From positions 1,116,001 through 1,180,000 of the forward strand of contig NZ_CP025227.1 in the NCBI RefSeq assembly GCF_004010955.1: 64,000 nt of DNA. The letters are read 5' to 3'. The notes under the pieces were generated by a model. It was not told where the DNA came from and ran no database searches. It saw nothing but the letters and a program-made list of their open reading frames with translations. The position numbers and the translations under genes are program-made. How positions within the stretch are numbered: the first letter of the stretch is position 1; every line of letters starts with the position of its first letter. Source of the stretch: Actinomyces wuliandei (GTDB taxonomy: Bacteria; Actinomycetota; Actinomycetes; Actinomycetales; Actinomycetaceae). This document shows positions 8,615 to 19,103 of this stretch, piece after piece.

Positions 8615-10597
8615 ATGGGGGCACGGACCCGGCCGCTGAGACGCTCGGCCCTCAGGGGCCCGGGCACCGGCTCGTCGGCTCGCCGCGCCCCCGGGACGGC
8701 CCGTCGCTCACGTCGCGGGAGAAGAGACGGCCGGGGCGCTGTGCCCGGGTGGGGAGCCAGGCTGCGCCCGGTGCTGCGTGTCGCTACGCTGCTGGTGGTC
8801 ACGTGCGTCGTGTCGCTGGCTGTGGGGCTGGCCACGGCCAGGGCCTCGGCCCCGGTCGGACCTCACGAGGCCACCTGGTCCACCACGCTGGACTCCACCG
8901 TCACCCTTGACCTGGGACCGCTGGGAGCCGCCTCCATCGACTCGCCCGCCGGGCCCCTGGGGGTGGAGGTGGTCCTGGGAGAGATCCCCTCCGGGGCCAC
9001 GCAGGCCGACGTCGTCGATCCCTCGGCGCTGGGGGAGAGCCTGTCCTCCGACGCTGCCTCCTACGTCGGACTGGTCACCCACCCCGAGCTGACGGTCCAG
9101 AGGGGCGTGCACGCGCTGCTCCACGACGGCCTGCGCCGTGCCGGGGTCGTCGAGGGGGTCCTGCTGTGCCTGGTTGCCGCCGCCCACATGACCCTTACCA
9201 GGAGCAGTGGCGGTGCCACATGGGGCCGCCTCGTCGGTGACGTGGGCGGTCAGGGGCTCGGCCGCACCCACGTCGCGTGGGGTGCCCTCCTGCGTCGTCC
9301 CCCTGTCGTCACGGCCACGGCTGCGGTCCTGGCTGCCGTCACCGTCCTGCTGGTGCCCGCGCTGCGCTCCGCACCTGTCCACGGGGCCAGGCTCGCGGCC
9401 CTGGAGGGGACGCCGGTGGCCGGGGCCACCCTCTCGGGGCGCGTCGCAGACGTGGTGACTGCCTACGGTCCCCGTGTCACCGACTTCCTGGAGACCAACG
9501 AAGCCTTCTACTCCCAGGCGGAGGCGAGCCTGCGCACCGCCTGGGCGGTCTCCCAGGAGACCGGCGGTACCGTGGAGGTCACGGCCGCAGGCGGCCAGGT
9601 CGATGTCGCGCAGGTCAGGCAGCGGGCCGCAGAGGCCGAGGCCACCGCTGCCGCAGACACCGGGACAGCTACCGCCGTCACCGAGAGCCCCGACGAGAGT
9701 CCCGGACCCTCTGCCGCCCCCACAGGTACGCAGGCGCCTACCCCGGGCGCCTCGCCAGAGCCTGCCTCCACCACCGCACCGGCCACCGGCGCCCGGGCCG
9801 TCCCCCAGCGAGGAGCCGTTACTGCGGTGCTGTCCACGGACCTCCACTGCAACCTCGACGTCATCGCTTTCACCGGTGTCCTGGACGAGGTCTCCGGGGC
9901 TGACGTCCACATGGACGACGGTGACCTCACCATGACCGGATCGGACCCGGAGCAGCTGTGCGTGGACGCCCTGAGCCAGGCGGTCCCCTCCACGGTGGAC
10001 AAGGTCGCGACCATCGGCAACCACGACTCGGAGTCCACCGCCGCCAGGCTGCGCTCGCAGGGGTGGACGGTGACCGACGGCACTATCCAGGAGGTCGGCG
10101 GCCTGCGGGTGCTGGGGCAGGACGATCCCGAGCGCACCACCGCCACGGGGACCACCACCCGCAGCGGCGAGACCGCCGAGGAGGTAGGCGCCCGGCTGGC
10201 CGCCACCAGCTGCACCGGCTCAGGCAGCGACGTCGTGCTCATCCACCAGCCAGCCACCTTCGGTCCCCTGATCTCCCAGGGCTGCGCACCGCTGCTCCTG
10301 GCGGGCCACGTCCACGCCGAGCGGGGCATGACGACCAGCCAGGGCAGCGGAGGCGAGGTGTCCGCCCTGGTGTCCGGTGCAGGAAAGGGCGGAACCTCCC
10401 TGGGCGCGGTCACACAGGACGCCTACCTGCACGTGCTGTCTTTTGCCGAGGACGGCAGCCTGGTCGCCTGGCGCGCGGTGGTCCTCCACCCTGACGCCTC
10501 GGTCACGGTGGGGGCGTGGCAGGCTGTCCCGCCGGGCGAGCCGGCCCCGCAGCCCGGGGCAACGGCGACGAGCACAGCGGGCGCCGACCAGCGGTGA
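8615..10597 (+). CDS. Membrane-anchored metallophosphoesterase
   Basis: About 660 aa from the ATG at 8615; a GTG at 8741, just before the first helix, is equally possible and the frame is open further upstream. A basic N terminus leads to a helix (VATLLVVTCVVSLAVGLATA), an extracellular region (VGPHEATWSTTLDSTV), a second helix near the middle (VVTATAAVLAAVTVLLVPAL), then a Thr/Pro/Ala linker and a metallophosphoesterase domain. Metal-binding motifs are STDLHCN, VATIGNHDSE and LLAGHVHAE. The layout places the phosphoesterase outside the cell. The natural substrate is unknown. Confidence 0.82.
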   Translation: MGARTRPLRRSALRGPGTGSSARRAPGTARRSRRGRRDGRGAVPGWGARLRPVLRVATLLVVTCVVSLAVGLATARASAPVGPHEATWSTTLDSTVTLDLGPLGAASIDSPAGPLGVEVVLGEIPSGATQADVVDPSALGESLSSDAASYVGLVTHPELTVQRGVHALLHDGLRRAGVVEGVLLCLVAAAHMTLTRSSGGATWGRLVGDVGGQGLGRTHVAWGALLRRPPVVTATAAVLAAVTVLLVPALRSAPVHGARLAALEGTPVAGATLSGRVADVVTAYGPRVTDFLETNEAFYSQAEASLRTAWAVSQETGGTVEVTAAGGQVDVAQVRQRAAEAEATAAADTGTATAVTESPDESPGPSAAPTGTQAPTPGASPEPASTTAPATGARAVPQRGAVTAVLSTDLHCNLDVIAFTGVLDEVSGADVHMDDGDLTMTGSDPEQLCVDALSQAVPSTVDKVATIGNHDSESTAARLRSQGWTVTDGTIQEVGGLRVLGQDDPERTTATGTTTRSGETAEEVGARLAATSCTGSGSDVVLIHQPATFGPLISQGCAPLLLAGHVHAERGMTTSQGSGGEVSALVSGAGKGGTSLGAVTQDAYLHVLSFAEDGSLVAWRAVVLHPDASVTVGAWQAVPPGEPAPQPGATATSTAGADQR

Positions 10598-10660
10598 GGC
10601 ACAATATCCCAGAGGCAGGGAGAAAAGGCTGAGAGACAACGAGGACTAGGGAGGGACCGC

Positions 10661-11440
10661 ATGGTGCGGGTGCCTACGGACGCCGAGATCGACGCCATGA
10701 GCGAGGAGGAGCTGGAAGCCTACCTCAGCGCTCCCGAGGACTATGACGCCTCTGTCAGCGATGACGGACCCGGTGCCGAGGACCTCCTGGCCCGTGTCCG
10801 GCAGGCAGGTGCCCACCCTGGCGGCAACGGCCAGGCCCCGGGCGGCTGGCGTGCCCCCAGCGGGGCACCCCGCTCCTACGGCTGGCTCCTGGTGGTCTGC
10901 TCCCTGCTGGGGCTGCTGGCCTGCTGGAGGCTCATAGACTCCCACCTGACGCGCCTGCGTGACCCGATGGCAAACCTGACCTGTGACGTCAACCCGCTGA
11001 TCTCCTGCGGAGAGACTCTCGATGTCTGGCAGGGGAACCTTCTGGGCGTGCCCAACTCCTTCGTCGGAGCCATGGCCTTCGCCGCCCTCCTGACCGTGGG
11101 GGCCGTCGTGCTGGTCGGCCTGAGCCTGCCCCGGTGGATGTGGTGGGCGCTGAGCCTGGGGTGCCTGGGAGGCGTCGCCTTCGTCGCCTGGTTCCTGGCC
11201 GTGTCCGTGGTGACCTTCGGAAAGCTGTGCCCCTTCTGCATGCTGGTGTGGGCGGTGACGATCCCCGTGGCCGCGTCTACCTGGGGGTGGGCGGCGGCCG
11301 GGGGGCACCTGGGGCTGGGGGGCCGGGCGGCCCTCGTCGTGCTGAGGGCACGGTGGTGGGTGGCGGCGGGAATGTACCTGGTGGTCGTCCTGGTCGCGGT
11401 CGTGGGTCTGTGGGACCAGTGGAGGGCGCTGCTGGGATGA
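10661..11440 (+). CDS. Vitamin K epoxide reductase (VKOR) family protein
   Basis: A 259-aa integral membrane protein. An acidic 70-residue N-terminal extension precedes about five helices. The VKOR loop cysteines are present as Cys108 and Cys116 (NLTCDVNPLISCGETL), and the redox CxxC is CPFC at 190-193. In actinobacteria VKOR reoxidises a DsbA-like oxidase to sustain disulfide formation outside the membrane; no DsbA gene is adjacent. AGGGAGGG precedes the ATG. The stop overlaps the start of a DtxR-type regulator, so they are co-translated. Confidence 0.93.
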   Translation: MVRVPTDAEIDAMSEEELEAYLSAPEDYDASVSDDGPGAEDLLARVRQAGAHPGGNGQAPGGWRAPSGAPRSYGWLLVVCSLLGLLACWRLIDSHLTRLRDPMANLTCDVNPLISCGETLDVWQGNLLGVPNSFVGAMAFAALLTVGAVVLVGLSLPRWMWWALSLGCLGGVAFVAWFLAVSVVTFGKLCPFCMLVWAVTIPVAASTWGWAAAGGHLGLGGRAALVVLRARWWVAAGMYLVVVLVAVVGLWDQWRALLG

Positions 11441-12168
11441 GCACAGGCGCCTCGGGAGGCAGCAGGGGCGGGGACACAGCCGGGTCCTCGACCGTGACCC
11501 AGGACTACCTCAAGGCGGTGTGGGCGGCTGGCGAGTGGGGTGGGCAGGGTGCCTCCATCACCGGCCTGGCACGTCGGATGGGTGTGGCGCCCTCGACGGC
11601 CTCCGAGAACGTGTCACGGCTGGTGGAGGAGGGGCTGCTGGCCCACGAGCCGTACAAGGCCGTCACGCTCACCCCTGAGGGGCGCCTGCGGGCGATGGCG
11701 ATGGTGCGCCGTCACCGCATCCTGGAGACCTACCTGGTGACCCGGCTCGGCTTCGAGTGGGACGAGGTCCACGCCGAGGCGGAGGAGCTGGAGCACGCGG
11801 TCTCCGACAGGCTCCTGGAACGGCTGGACGTGGTGCTGGGGCGGCCCACCCGGGACCCCCACGGTGACCCGATCCCCACCGCTGACGGCCAGGTGGTGGT
11901 CCCTGAGCTCGTGCCCCTGGAGGCCCTGAGGGTGGGGGCCAGGGGGGTGGTGGGACGTATCAGGGACGACTCCCAGACCCTGCGGCACCTGGCGCGCGCC
12001 GGCATCCGGCTGGACACGCGGGTGCGGCTGGTGGACCGGGGCACCATGGCGCCTGCCGAGGCCGGGGGAAGACGGCGGCGGGCCTGCGTGGTGCGTGTGT
12101 GCGACGGCCGAGGCGCGGGGCTGCCGGACGCCGTCGTGCCTGACGGGTCCCTGTGGCTGTGCCGCTGA
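11437..12168 (+). CDS. DtxR/MntR-family metal-dependent transcriptional regulator
   Basis: A 243-aa DNA-binding protein. An N-terminal winged helix (TVTQDYLKAVWAAGEW ... ITGLARRMGVAPSTASENVSRL) is followed by the metal-binding and dimerisation helix (HRILETYLVTRLGFEWDEVHAEAEELEHAVSD) with the His and Glu ligands of the family, then GDPIPTADG and an SH3-like C-terminal domain. Such regulators sense Fe(II) or Mn(II). The ATGA overlap with VKOR is unusual; metal-uptake genes, the usual targets, are not in this window. Confidence 0.92.
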   Translation: MSTGASGGSRGGDTAGSSTVTQDYLKAVWAAGEWGGQGASITGLARRMGVAPSTASENVSRLVEEGLLAHEPYKAVTLTPEGRLRAMAMVRRHRILETYLVTRLGFEWDEVHAEAEELEHAVSDRLLERLDVVLGRPTRDPHGDPIPTADGQVVVPELVPLEALRVGARGVVGRIRDDSQTLRHLARAGIRLDTRVRLVDRGTMAPAEAGGRRRRACVVRVCDGRGAGLPDAVVPDGSLWLCR

Positions 12169-12204
12169 GGGAAAGGGCGGCAGGTCAGGGACAATAATAG
12201 GGCC

Positions 12205-12756
12205 ATGACAGCTTCTGAGACTTCTGGGACCAGCCCTCACGCCTCCGCCACCTCTGACAGCCCTGCGGTCTCCGGTGGCACCGGCACCACCCGGGAGGCG
12301 GGTGCCACCGAGCCGACCCTCTTCACCAGGATCATCAACGGGGAGGTCCCCGGGCGCTTTGTGTGGGCCGACGAGGTGTGCGTCGCCTTTGCCACCATCG
12401 AGCCCCACACCGACGGGCACGTCCTGGTGGTGCCGCGCTGCCAGGTCGACTCCTTCACAGACGCCCCCGAGGAGTTGGTGGCCCACCTGGCCGTGGTGGC
12501 CAGGCGTGTCGGGGCCACCCAGACGCGGGTCTTCCAGGCCTCCCGGGCTGGGCTCGTGGTCGCCGGCTACGGGGTGGACCACCTCCACCTCCACGTCCTG
12601 CCGATCCGCTCGGAGACTGACCTGTCCTTCGCCTCCGCCAGGCACGACGTCCCCGGGGAGGCGCTGGACGCGGCCATGGAGCGGCTGCGGGCTGGGCTGC
12701 GTGAGGACGGGTGGGGTGAGTTCGTCCCCTCCCACCTGGGCTCGCCAGCCCGGTAG
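12205..12756 (+). CDS. HIT-family nucleotide hydrolase/transferase
   Basis: A 183-aa protein with the histidine-triad motif VDHLHLHVLP, preceded by the typical LFTRIINGEVPGRFVWADE and HVLVVPRCQV segments. HIT proteins act on nucleotide phosphoramidates or dinucleotides through the central His. The first 35 residues are a Ser/Thr/Gly-rich extension absent from most HIT proteins, and the true start could be internal. It lies 36 bp after the DtxR-type gene and converges on nhaA. Confidence 0.9.
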   Translation: MTASETSGTSPHASATSDSPAVSGGTGTTREAGATEPTLFTRIINGEVPGRFVWADEVCVAFATIEPHTDGHVLVVPRCQVDSFTDAPEELVAHLAVVARRVGATQTRVFQASRAGLVVAGYGVDHLHLHVLPIRSETDLSFASARHDVPGEALDAAMERLRAGLREDGWGEFVPSHLGSPAR

Positions 12757-12819
12757 GCCCGGGTAGGCTCAGACAGGCCTGTGTGGGGTGAGCGGGTCTG
12801 AGTGGGCCATTGGAGTGGG

Positions 12820-14097
12820 TCAGCGGTGGGGGCGCATGACGTGGCCACGGGTGGAGGGGGTTCCACGACGTGGCTGGCGCACCCGGTGCCGCAGCAGGAC
12901 CGCCCCCAGCACGGCCGAGACCACGGTGCCCAGGAGCACGGCGGCCCGGGCGTGGTCGGTGGTGTCTCCCTCCCCGAAGGCCAGGCCCGCGATCAGCAGG
13001 GACACGGTGAAACCGATGCCTGCGATCGCCGCCAGGGCGAGGACGTCGGGGTTGTCGACCCCGTGCCCCAGCCGGAGGCTGGTGAAGCGGGTGAGCAGGA
13101 CCACCGCCCCCCAGATCCCCAGGACCTTGCCCACGGGGAGGCCCAGGTAGACGCCGATGGCGGCGGGGTCGGCCAGCGCCTCGACCAGGCCGCCTCCGTC
13201 AACGATGTTGACCCCGGCGGCGAACAGGGCGAAGACCGGTAGCGCCAGCCCCGCGCTCCAGGGGTGCACCAGGTGGGTGAAGCGGGCTGTCATGCCGGTG
13301 GGCTCGGCGCGTGTGGGGCGGGCAGGCACCGTCATCCCCAGCAGGACGCCGGCGATGGTGGCGTGGACGCCGCTGGCGTGCATGAGCCACCAGGCTGCCA
13401 GGCCCAGCGGGACGAGCAGGTACCAGTGGGTGGTCCCCCGGCGCACCAGGAGGGCGAAGACTCCCGTGACGGCCAGCGCGCCCAGCAGCGCCAGGGGGTT
13501 GAGCCCCTGGGAGTAGAAGAAGGCGATGACGATGATCGCCAGCAGGTCGTCGACCACGGCCAGGGTCAGCAGGAAGGTGCGTGCCGCAGGGGGCATGCCG
13601 CGTCCGAAGATGGACAGGACTGCCACGGCGAAGGCGATGTCCGTAGCCGTGGGCACCGCCCAGCCGTCGAGGCTGCCCCCTGAGGAGGTCAGCTGGACGG
13701 CGACGTAGACCAGGGCCGGGCCGACCATCCCGAAGACGGCGGCCAGCATCGGCAGGCTCGCCTCCCTGAGGTCGCGCAGTGAGCCGACGACGAGCTCCTG
13801 CTTGAGCTCCAGGCCGACGGCGAAGAAGAACACCACGAGGATCCCGTCCGAGGCCCAGTGCGCCAGGGACAGGTCCAGGTGCAGCGCGTGAGGCCCCACC
13901 ACGGTGTGTGACAGCGACTCGTAGGCGCCCCGCCACGGGGAGTTGGCCCAGACCAGGGCCACGGCGGCGGCGGCCACCATGAGGAGCCCGGAGACGACCT
14001 CCGACTCCAGGGCGTGGTGGGCGCGGGCGAGCAGCGCGCGCGGTCGGGGGCGCCGGGAGGCCGTCCGGGTGCGGTCGGAGGACGGTGCTGGAGTCAT
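12820..14097 (-). CDS. nhaA: Na+/H+ antiporter NhaA
   Basis: A 425-aa antiporter with about twelve transmembrane helices that exports sodium in exchange for protons. The sequence follows NhaA throughout: ANSPWRGAYESL near the first helix, FFFAVGLELKQELVVG, PTATDIAFAVAVL, the ion-binding Asp pair in TLAVVDDLLAIIVIAFFYS, and GVHATIAGVLLGMTVPARP. The C-terminal tail is basic. The gene is divergent from leuS across about 390 bp in which I found no T-box signature, small gene or clear promoter. Confidence 0.95.
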   Translation of the reverse strand: MTPAPSSDRTRTASRRPRPRALLARAHHALESEVVSGLLMVAAAAVALVWANSPWRGAYESLSHTVVGPHALHLDLSLAHWASDGILVVFFFAVGLELKQELVVGSLRDLREASLPMLAAVFGMVGPALVYVAVQLTSSGGSLDGWAVPTATDIAFAVAVLSIFGRGMPPAARTFLLTLAVVDDLLAIIVIAFFYSQGLNPLALLGALAVTGVFALLVRRGTTHWYLLVPLGLAAWWLMHASGVHATIAGVLLGMTVPARPTRAEPTGMTARFTHLVHPWSAGLALPVFALFAAGVNIVDGGGLVEALADPAAIGVYLGLPVGKVLGIWGAVVLLTRFTSLRLGHGVDNPDVLALAAIAGIGFTVSLLIAGLAFGEGDTTDHARAAVLLGTVVSAVLGAVLLRHRVRQPRRGTPSTRGHVMRPHR

Positions 14098-14484
14098 GTG
14101 TGCCTCTCGTGAGGGGAGGCCGCCCCAGGGGGCTCGGCCCTCCAGGTGGGAGGGCCTGCTTGTCCAGCCGGGAGGGCCGTCCGGTGGTCGTCGGTGGGCC
14201 AGGCTACCTGAGACGCTGGGTGCCGGTCAGGCTGCTGCGCGGGTGGAGGAGTCGGCAGGACCCGGCAGGGTGACGTGTGTCAACGTCCGTGGGCAAGGGA
14301 GGGACAGGGCTGGCAGGGCTGGCAGGCGCTAGGCTGTGGCTGCCTGGCGTGCCCGACCTCCCCGTCCTGGGGCGGGTGCCGTGCCGTCTCCCGGGCGCTC
14401 AGCCAGGGCAGCCTGCGGTCCGGCGGCCGGGCGCGCGCCCAGAGCCGCGACCGCACCAGACCACAGAATGAGAGCAGCGCCACG

Positions 14485-17472
14485 ATGACCCAGGCCCGTT
14501 CCCGAACCCAGCCCGCCAGCCAGCAGCCGGACGACGCCGAGGCCACCCCCTACCGCTACACGGCCGGGCTGGCCGGCGCCATCGAGACCTCCTGGCAGGA
14601 CCGCTGGGAGGAGGAGGGGACCTTCTACGCCGACAACCCGGTGGGGACGCTGGCAGGACCCAGGGCGCAGCAGGAGAAGCTCTTCCTGCTGGACATGTTC
14701 CCCTACCCCTCGGGCAAGGGGTTGCACGTGGGGCACCCTCTGGGCTACATCGCCACTGACGTCGTCGCCCGCTTCAGCCGCATGACCGGCAGGAACGTGC
14801 TGTACACGATGGGCTACGACGCCTTCGGCCTGCCTGCGGAGCAGTACGCCGTGGCCACCGGCCAGCACCCGCGGACCTCCACCGAGACCAACATCGCCAC
14901 CATGCGCCGCCAGCTGCGCCGCCTGGGGCTGTCCCACGACCCGCGCCGGTCCCTGGCCACCATCGACGTGGACTACGTGCGCTGGACCCAGTGGATCTTC
15001 CTGCAGGTCTTCAACTCCTGGTTCGACCCTGAGGCCCAGCGCCGCGACGGCCGCGGCCGGGGCGCCGCCCGGCCGGTCTGCGAGCTGGTGGAGAAGCTGG
15101 CCAGCGGCCAGGTGGCGGTGCCTGACGGGCGGGACTGGTCCGAGCTGGACCCGGGGGAGCGCAGCGACGTCATCGACTCCTTCCGGCTGGCCTACGTCAC
15201 CTCCGCCCCGGTCAACTGGTGCCCGGGCCTGGGGACCGTGCTGGCCAACGAGGAGGTCACGGCCGAGGGCCGCTCCGAGCGCGGCAACTACCCGGTGTTC
15301 CAGCGCAACCTCCGCCAGTGGATGATGCGGATCACCGCCTACGCCGACCGCCTGGCCGAGGACCTGGACACGGTGGACTGGCCGGAGAAGGTCAGGCTCA
15401 TGCAGCGCAACTGGATCGGGCGCTCCGAGGGTGCGGAGGTCGCTTTCAGCGTGCCTGCGGCCGGCCCCGATGCTGAGCTCGTGGTCTACACCACACGGCC
15501 TGACACCCTCTTCGGTGCCACCTTCATGGTGGTGGCCCCTGAGCACCCGCTGCTGGGCGGGTCGGGCTCCTCCGCCTCCGCGCGCTCTGCGGAGGAGGTG
15601 GCGCAGGACGCGGCCGCCCTGGCCGTGCCTGCTGCCTGGCCCAAGGGCACCAAGGAGGCCTGGACCGGTGGCTACGCCACCCCGGCCCAGGCCGTGGCCG
15701 CCTACCGCGCCCAGGCGGCGGCAGCCACCGAGGCCGAGCGCAGCGACGAGGGCCGGGCCAAGACCGGGGTCTTCACCGGGCTGTTCGGGGTCAACCCCGT
15801 CAACGGGGCACAGGTGCCGGTGTTCGTGGCCGACTACGTGCTCATGGGCTACGGGACCGGAGCCATCATGGCGGTGCCCTCGGGCGACCAGCGTGACTGG
15901 GAGTTCGCCCGGGCCTACGACCTGGACGTCGTGGCGACCGTGGCGCTGCCCGAGGGCGCGTCCCTGGAGGAGGGGGCGTGGACCGGTGACGGTGAGCTCG
16001 TCAACTCCGCCAACGAGGAGATCAGCCTCAACGGGATGGGGGTGGAGGAGGCCAAGACGGCCGTCACGGCGTGGCTGGAGTCCAAGGGGGCGGGCCGGGC
16101 CGCAGTCACCTACCGCCTGCGTGACTGGCTGTTCTCCCGGCAGCGCTACTGGGGCGAGCCCTTCCCCGTGGTGTGGGACCAGGAGGGGCGTGTCCACGCC
16201 CTGCCCGAGTCGATGCTGCCCGTGGAGCTGCCCGAGGTCACCGACTACTCGCCGCGCTCCTTCGACCCCGACGACGCCGCCAGCGAGCCCGAGCCGCCTC
16301 TGAGCAGGGCCACCGAGTGGGTGGAGGTTGAGCTGGACCTGGGGGAGGGCCCCCGGACCTACTACCGCGAGACCAACACGATGCCCCAGTGGGCCGGGTC
16401 GTGCTGGTACGAGATGCGCTACGCCGACCCGGACAACGAGGACGCGCTTATCGACCCTGCCAACGAGGCCTACTGGATGGGACCCAGGCCCCAGGACGGC
16501 AACACCTCGGGGGGTACCGACCTGTACGTGGGCGGGGTCGAGCACGCCGTGCTGCACCTGTTGTACTCCCGCTTCTGGCACAAGGTGCTCTTCGACCTGG
16601 GGGTGGTCTCCTCCTCCGAGCCCTACCACCGCCTGTTCAACCAGGGCTACATCCAGGCCTACGCCTACACCGACTCCCGAGGCCAGTATGTGCCTGCCGA
16701 GGAGGTTGAGGAGGCTGAGGGGCCTGACGGCAGCACCGTCTACACCTGGCAGGGCCAGCCGGTCACCCGTGAGTACGGCAAGATGGGCAAGTCCCTGAAG
16801 AACATCGTCACCCCTGACGAGATGTACGAGGCCTATGGTGCGGACACCTTCCGCGTCTACGAGATGTCCATGGGGCCGCTGGACGTGGACCGGCCCTGGG
16901 AGACCCGGGCGGTGGTGGGGGCGCAGCGTTTCCTGCAGCGCCTGTGGCGCAACGTGGTGGATGAGGCCACTGGTGACACCGTCGTGGTCGACCAGCCTGC
17001 CCAGGAGGAGACCCGTCGCCTGGTGGCGCGCACGGTGGTCGGGGTGCGTGAGGACTACGAGGGGATGCGTCTCAACACGGCGATCGCCAAGCTCATCGTG
17101 CTCAACAACCACCTCACCGGCCTGGACCCCGTGCCGCGTGAGGCGGTCGAGCCACTGGTCCTCATGACGGCCCCGGTCGCTCCGCACATCGCCGAGGAGC
17201 TGTGGAGCAGGCTGGGGCACGAGGGCTCCCTGGCCCGTGAGCCCTTCCCCGAGGTCGCCGACGAGTCCCTGCTGCGCGCTGAGCAGGTGACCTGCGTGGT
17301 CCAGGTCCAGGGGAAGGTGCGCGACCGCCTCCAAGTGGACCCGGACATCTCGGAGGAGGAGCTGGAGAAGGCCGCGCTGGCTGCTCCCGGCGTGCGGCGC
17401 AGCCTGGACGGCCGGGGCGTGCGCCGGGTCATCGTGCGGGCGCCGAGGCTGGTCAGCATCGTGCCCGAGTGA
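14485..17472 (+). CDS. leuS: Leucyl-tRNA synthetase
   Basis: A 995-aa class I aminoacyl-tRNA synthetase that charges tRNA-Leu. The HIGH-type motif is in [17 protein letters not shown] and the KMSKS-type motif is [10 protein letters not shown]; the editing domain ([21 protein letters not shown]) and the C-terminal tRNA-binding domain are present. A segment near residues 185-225 ([11 protein letters not shown]...ELVEKLASG), inserted in the catalytic domain, is typical of actinobacterial enzymes. I chose the ATG at 14485 because the 70 residues upstream in the same frame are of unusual composition and unlike the family; its ribosome site is weak. Confidence 0.97.
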   Translation: MTQARSRTQPASQQPDDAEATPYRYTAGLAGAIETSWQDRWEEEGTFYADNPVGTLAGPRAQQEKLFLLDMFPYPSGKGLHVGHPLGYIATDVVARFSRMTGRNVLYTMGYDAFGLPAEQYAVATGQHPRTSTETNIATMRRQLRRLGLSHDPRRSLATIDVDYVRWTQWIFLQVFNSWFDPEAQRRDGRGRGAARPVCELVEKLASGQVAVPDGRDWSELDPGERSDVIDSFRLAYVTSAPVNWCPGLGTVLANEEVTAEGRSERGNYPVFQRNLRQWMMRITAYADRLAEDLDTVDWPEKVRLMQRNWIGRSEGAEVAFSVPAAGPDAELVVYTTRPDTLFGATFMVVAPEHPLLGGSGSSASARSAEEVAQDAAALAVPAAWPKGTKEAWTGGYATPAQAVAAYRAQAAAATEAERSDEGRAKTGVFTGLFGVNPVNGAQVPVFVADYVLMGYGTGAIMAVPSGDQRDWEFARAYDLDVVATVALPEGASLEEGAWTGDGELVNSANEEISLNGMGVEEAKTAVTAWLESKGAGRAAVTYRLRDWLFSRQRYWGEPFPVVWDQEGRVHALPESMLPVELPEVTDYSPRSFDPDDAASEPEPPLSRATEWVEVELDLGEGPRTYYRETNTMPQWAGSCWYEMRYADPDNEDALIDPANEAYWMGPRPQDGNTSGGTDLYVGGVEHAVLHLLYSRFWHKVLFDLGVVSSSEPYHRLFNQGYIQAYAYTDSRGQYVPAEEVEEAEGPDGSTVYTWQGQPVTREYGKMGKSLKNIVTPDEMYEAYGADTFRVYEMSMGPLDVDRPWETRAVVGAQRFLQRLWRNVVDEATGDTVVVDQPAQEETRRLVARTVVGVREDYEGMRLNTAIAKLIVLNNHLTGLDPVPREAVEPLVLMTAPVAPHIAEELWSRLGHEGSLAREPFPEVADESLLRAEQVTCVVQVQGKVRDRLQVDPDISEEELEKAALAAPGVRRSLDGRGVRRVIVRAPRLVSIVPE

Positions 17473-17537
17473 GTCCAGGACCGTGCCTGGGGGGCGAGCC
17501 CTGGTGCCCTTCCTGGTCCCTGCTGGCTGGTCCGGAC

Positions 17538-17570
17538 GCCCCCGGGCTTCCGTTGCCTCGGCCCGGGGGC
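17538..17570. terminator. Bidirectional terminator between leuS and the HerA-like ATPase gene
   Basis: Perfect 10-bp stem (gcccccgggc / gcccgggggc) with a 13-nt loop, in the 107-bp gap between two convergent genes. Confidence 0.6.
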
Positions 17571-17579
17571 TGGCGCGTG

Positions 17580-19103
17580 TCAGCGTCGCCGCAGGGTGCC
17601 TAGCACGGAGCGGGAGATCTCCCGGGTGATCTGACGGCCCACGGTGCCCAGGTTCCTCTCCACCTCGCGCCGTCGGCGCTCGGTGGCCCGCTGCGCCTCC
17701 TTCTGACGATGCTCGGCGTCCCGCTCGGCCTGCCTGACCAGACGCTGCGCCTGCCTGCGTCGCTGGTCCGCCTCCTTCTGGGCGGCCTTGCGGGCCTCCT
17801 CCTCGGCCTGGGCCGCCTCAGCGGCCTGGGCGTCAGCCTCGACCCGGGCCGCCAGCATCTCGTAGGCGGACTCGTTGTCCACCGCGGTGGCGTAGGTTGC
17901 TTGCAGGGGGGAGGAGGCCAGCACCTGGAAGACGGTCGTCTCCTGGGCCGGGCCCATGACGGAGGCTGGCGCGTCCACGACCACCGGGGCCACTGGCGCC
18001 GGTCGGCCCTTGTCGTCCAGGACACTGACCACGGCCTGCCCGGTTCCCAGGGAGGTCAGCACCTCGGTCAGGTCCAGGGGAGAGGTGGGGAAGGTGGAGA
18101 CAGCCTTCCTGAGCCTGGCGGCGTCGGCCGGCGTGTGGGCGCGCAGCGCGTGCTGGACGCGGCTGCCCAGCTGGGCCAGGACCTCGTCGGGCAGGTCTGT
18201 GGGCGACTGGGTGACCAGGACGATCCCCACGCCCTTGGAGCGGATGAGGTGCACAGTCCGCACCACGGCCTCCAGGAACGCCTTGGAGGCGCCGGAGAAC
18301 AGCAGGTGGGCCTCGTCAAGGAAGAACACCATGGTGGGCCTGTCCGGGTCGCCCACCTCCGGGAGCACCTCGAAGAGCTCGGCCAGGAGCCACATGAGGA
18401 AGGTGGAGAACAGCGTTCCCTGGGACTGGACGTCGGCCAGCTCCAGGGCGGGCTCGCCGAAGAAGACGTCCCCGCCCGCAGCCTCCAGGGCCGACACCTG
18501 ACGCAGGATGACCCTTGCGGTCGCCGTCGAGACCCCGCCGATGGCACGCAGCTGCTCCTTGCCCTCCTGGGAGCCGGTCAGGTAGTCGATGACGGCCCGC
18601 AGGTCCTTGAGGTCCAACAGCGCCAGCCCCTGGGCGTCCGCCCAGTGGAAGACCAGCTGGAGCGCCGAGGTCTGGGTGTCGTTGAGCTCCAGGACGCGTG
18701 AGAGCAGGACGGGGCCGAACTCGGTGACCGTGGTGCGGACCGGTGTGCCGCTGGCAGGTGCGTCCGGCTGGGAGCCGCCAAGGCGGAACAGCTCCACCGG
18801 GAAGGCCCGACCGCTCCACTCCTGGCCCGTGGCAGCTGTGCGCGCGGTGAGCCTGTCGCTGGCGGGACCCGCCTCAGCCAGGCCGGTGAGGTCACCTTTG
18901 ACGTCGGACACGAAGACCGGGACCCCGGCGGCAGACAGCCCCTCAGCCAGCAGCTGGAGGGTGTGGGTCTTCCCGGTGCCGGTAGCGCCTGCCACCAGGG
19001 CGTGTCGGTTGAGCAGGCCCAGGGGGACACCCACGCGCAGCCCTGCCACTGCGGTAGGCTCCCCCTCTACCTGGGTGTCCAGGTAGGTGCCCACCGGCAG
19101 CAC
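17580..19103 (-). CDS. HerA-like ATPase (DUF853 family)
   Basis: At least 507 aa. Walker A is ALVAGATGTGKTHT, Walker B is MVFFLDEAHLL, and sensor-type motifs such as VLVTQSPTDLPDEVLAQLGSRVQHALRA match the DUF853 family of HerA/FtsK-related ATPases. The C-terminal ~90 residues are a highly charged Ala/Glu/Arg/Gln coiled coil. The listed start is the first in-frame GTG. Upstream in the same frame, residues such as SDYAAQVRSGYSF look like the family N terminus, but no ATG, GTG or TTG occurs before the stop at 19269-19271; see findings. The cellular role of the family is poorly defined. Confidence 0.85.
   Translation of the reverse strand: MLPVGTYLDTQVEGEPTAVAGLRVGVPLGLLNRHALVAGATGTGKTHTLQLLAEGLSAAGVPVFVSDVKGDLTGLAEAGPASDRLTARTAATGQEWSGRAFPVELFRLGGSQPDAPASGTPVRTTVTEFGPVLLSRVLELNDTQTSALQLVFHWADAQGLALLDLKDLRAVIDYLTGSQEGKEQLRAIGGVSTATARVILRQVSALEAAGGDVFFGEPALELADVQSQGTLFSTFLMWLLAELFEVLPEVGDPDRPTMVFFLDEAHLLFSGASKAFLEAVVRTVHLIRSKGVGIVLVTQSPTDLPDEVLAQLGSRVQHALRAHTPADAARLRKAVSTFPTSPLDLTEVLTSLGTGQAVVSVLDDKGRPAPVAPVVVDAPASVMGPAQETTVFQVLASSPLQATYATAVDNESAYEMLAARVEADAQAAEAAQAEEEARKAAQKEADQRRRQAQRLVRQAERDAEHRQKEAQRATERRRREVERNLGTVGRQITREISRSVLGTLRRR

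Noticed and set aside
14098..14484. A T-box or leucine leader upstream of leuS.
   Set aside because: No AGGGTGG-type T-box sequence and no short ORF with a run of Leu codons was found.
14329..17334. A 1001-aa open frame antisense to leuS.
   Set aside because: It mirrors leuS exactly, has the His/Gly/Val-rich composition of GC-rich antisense frames and no family motif.
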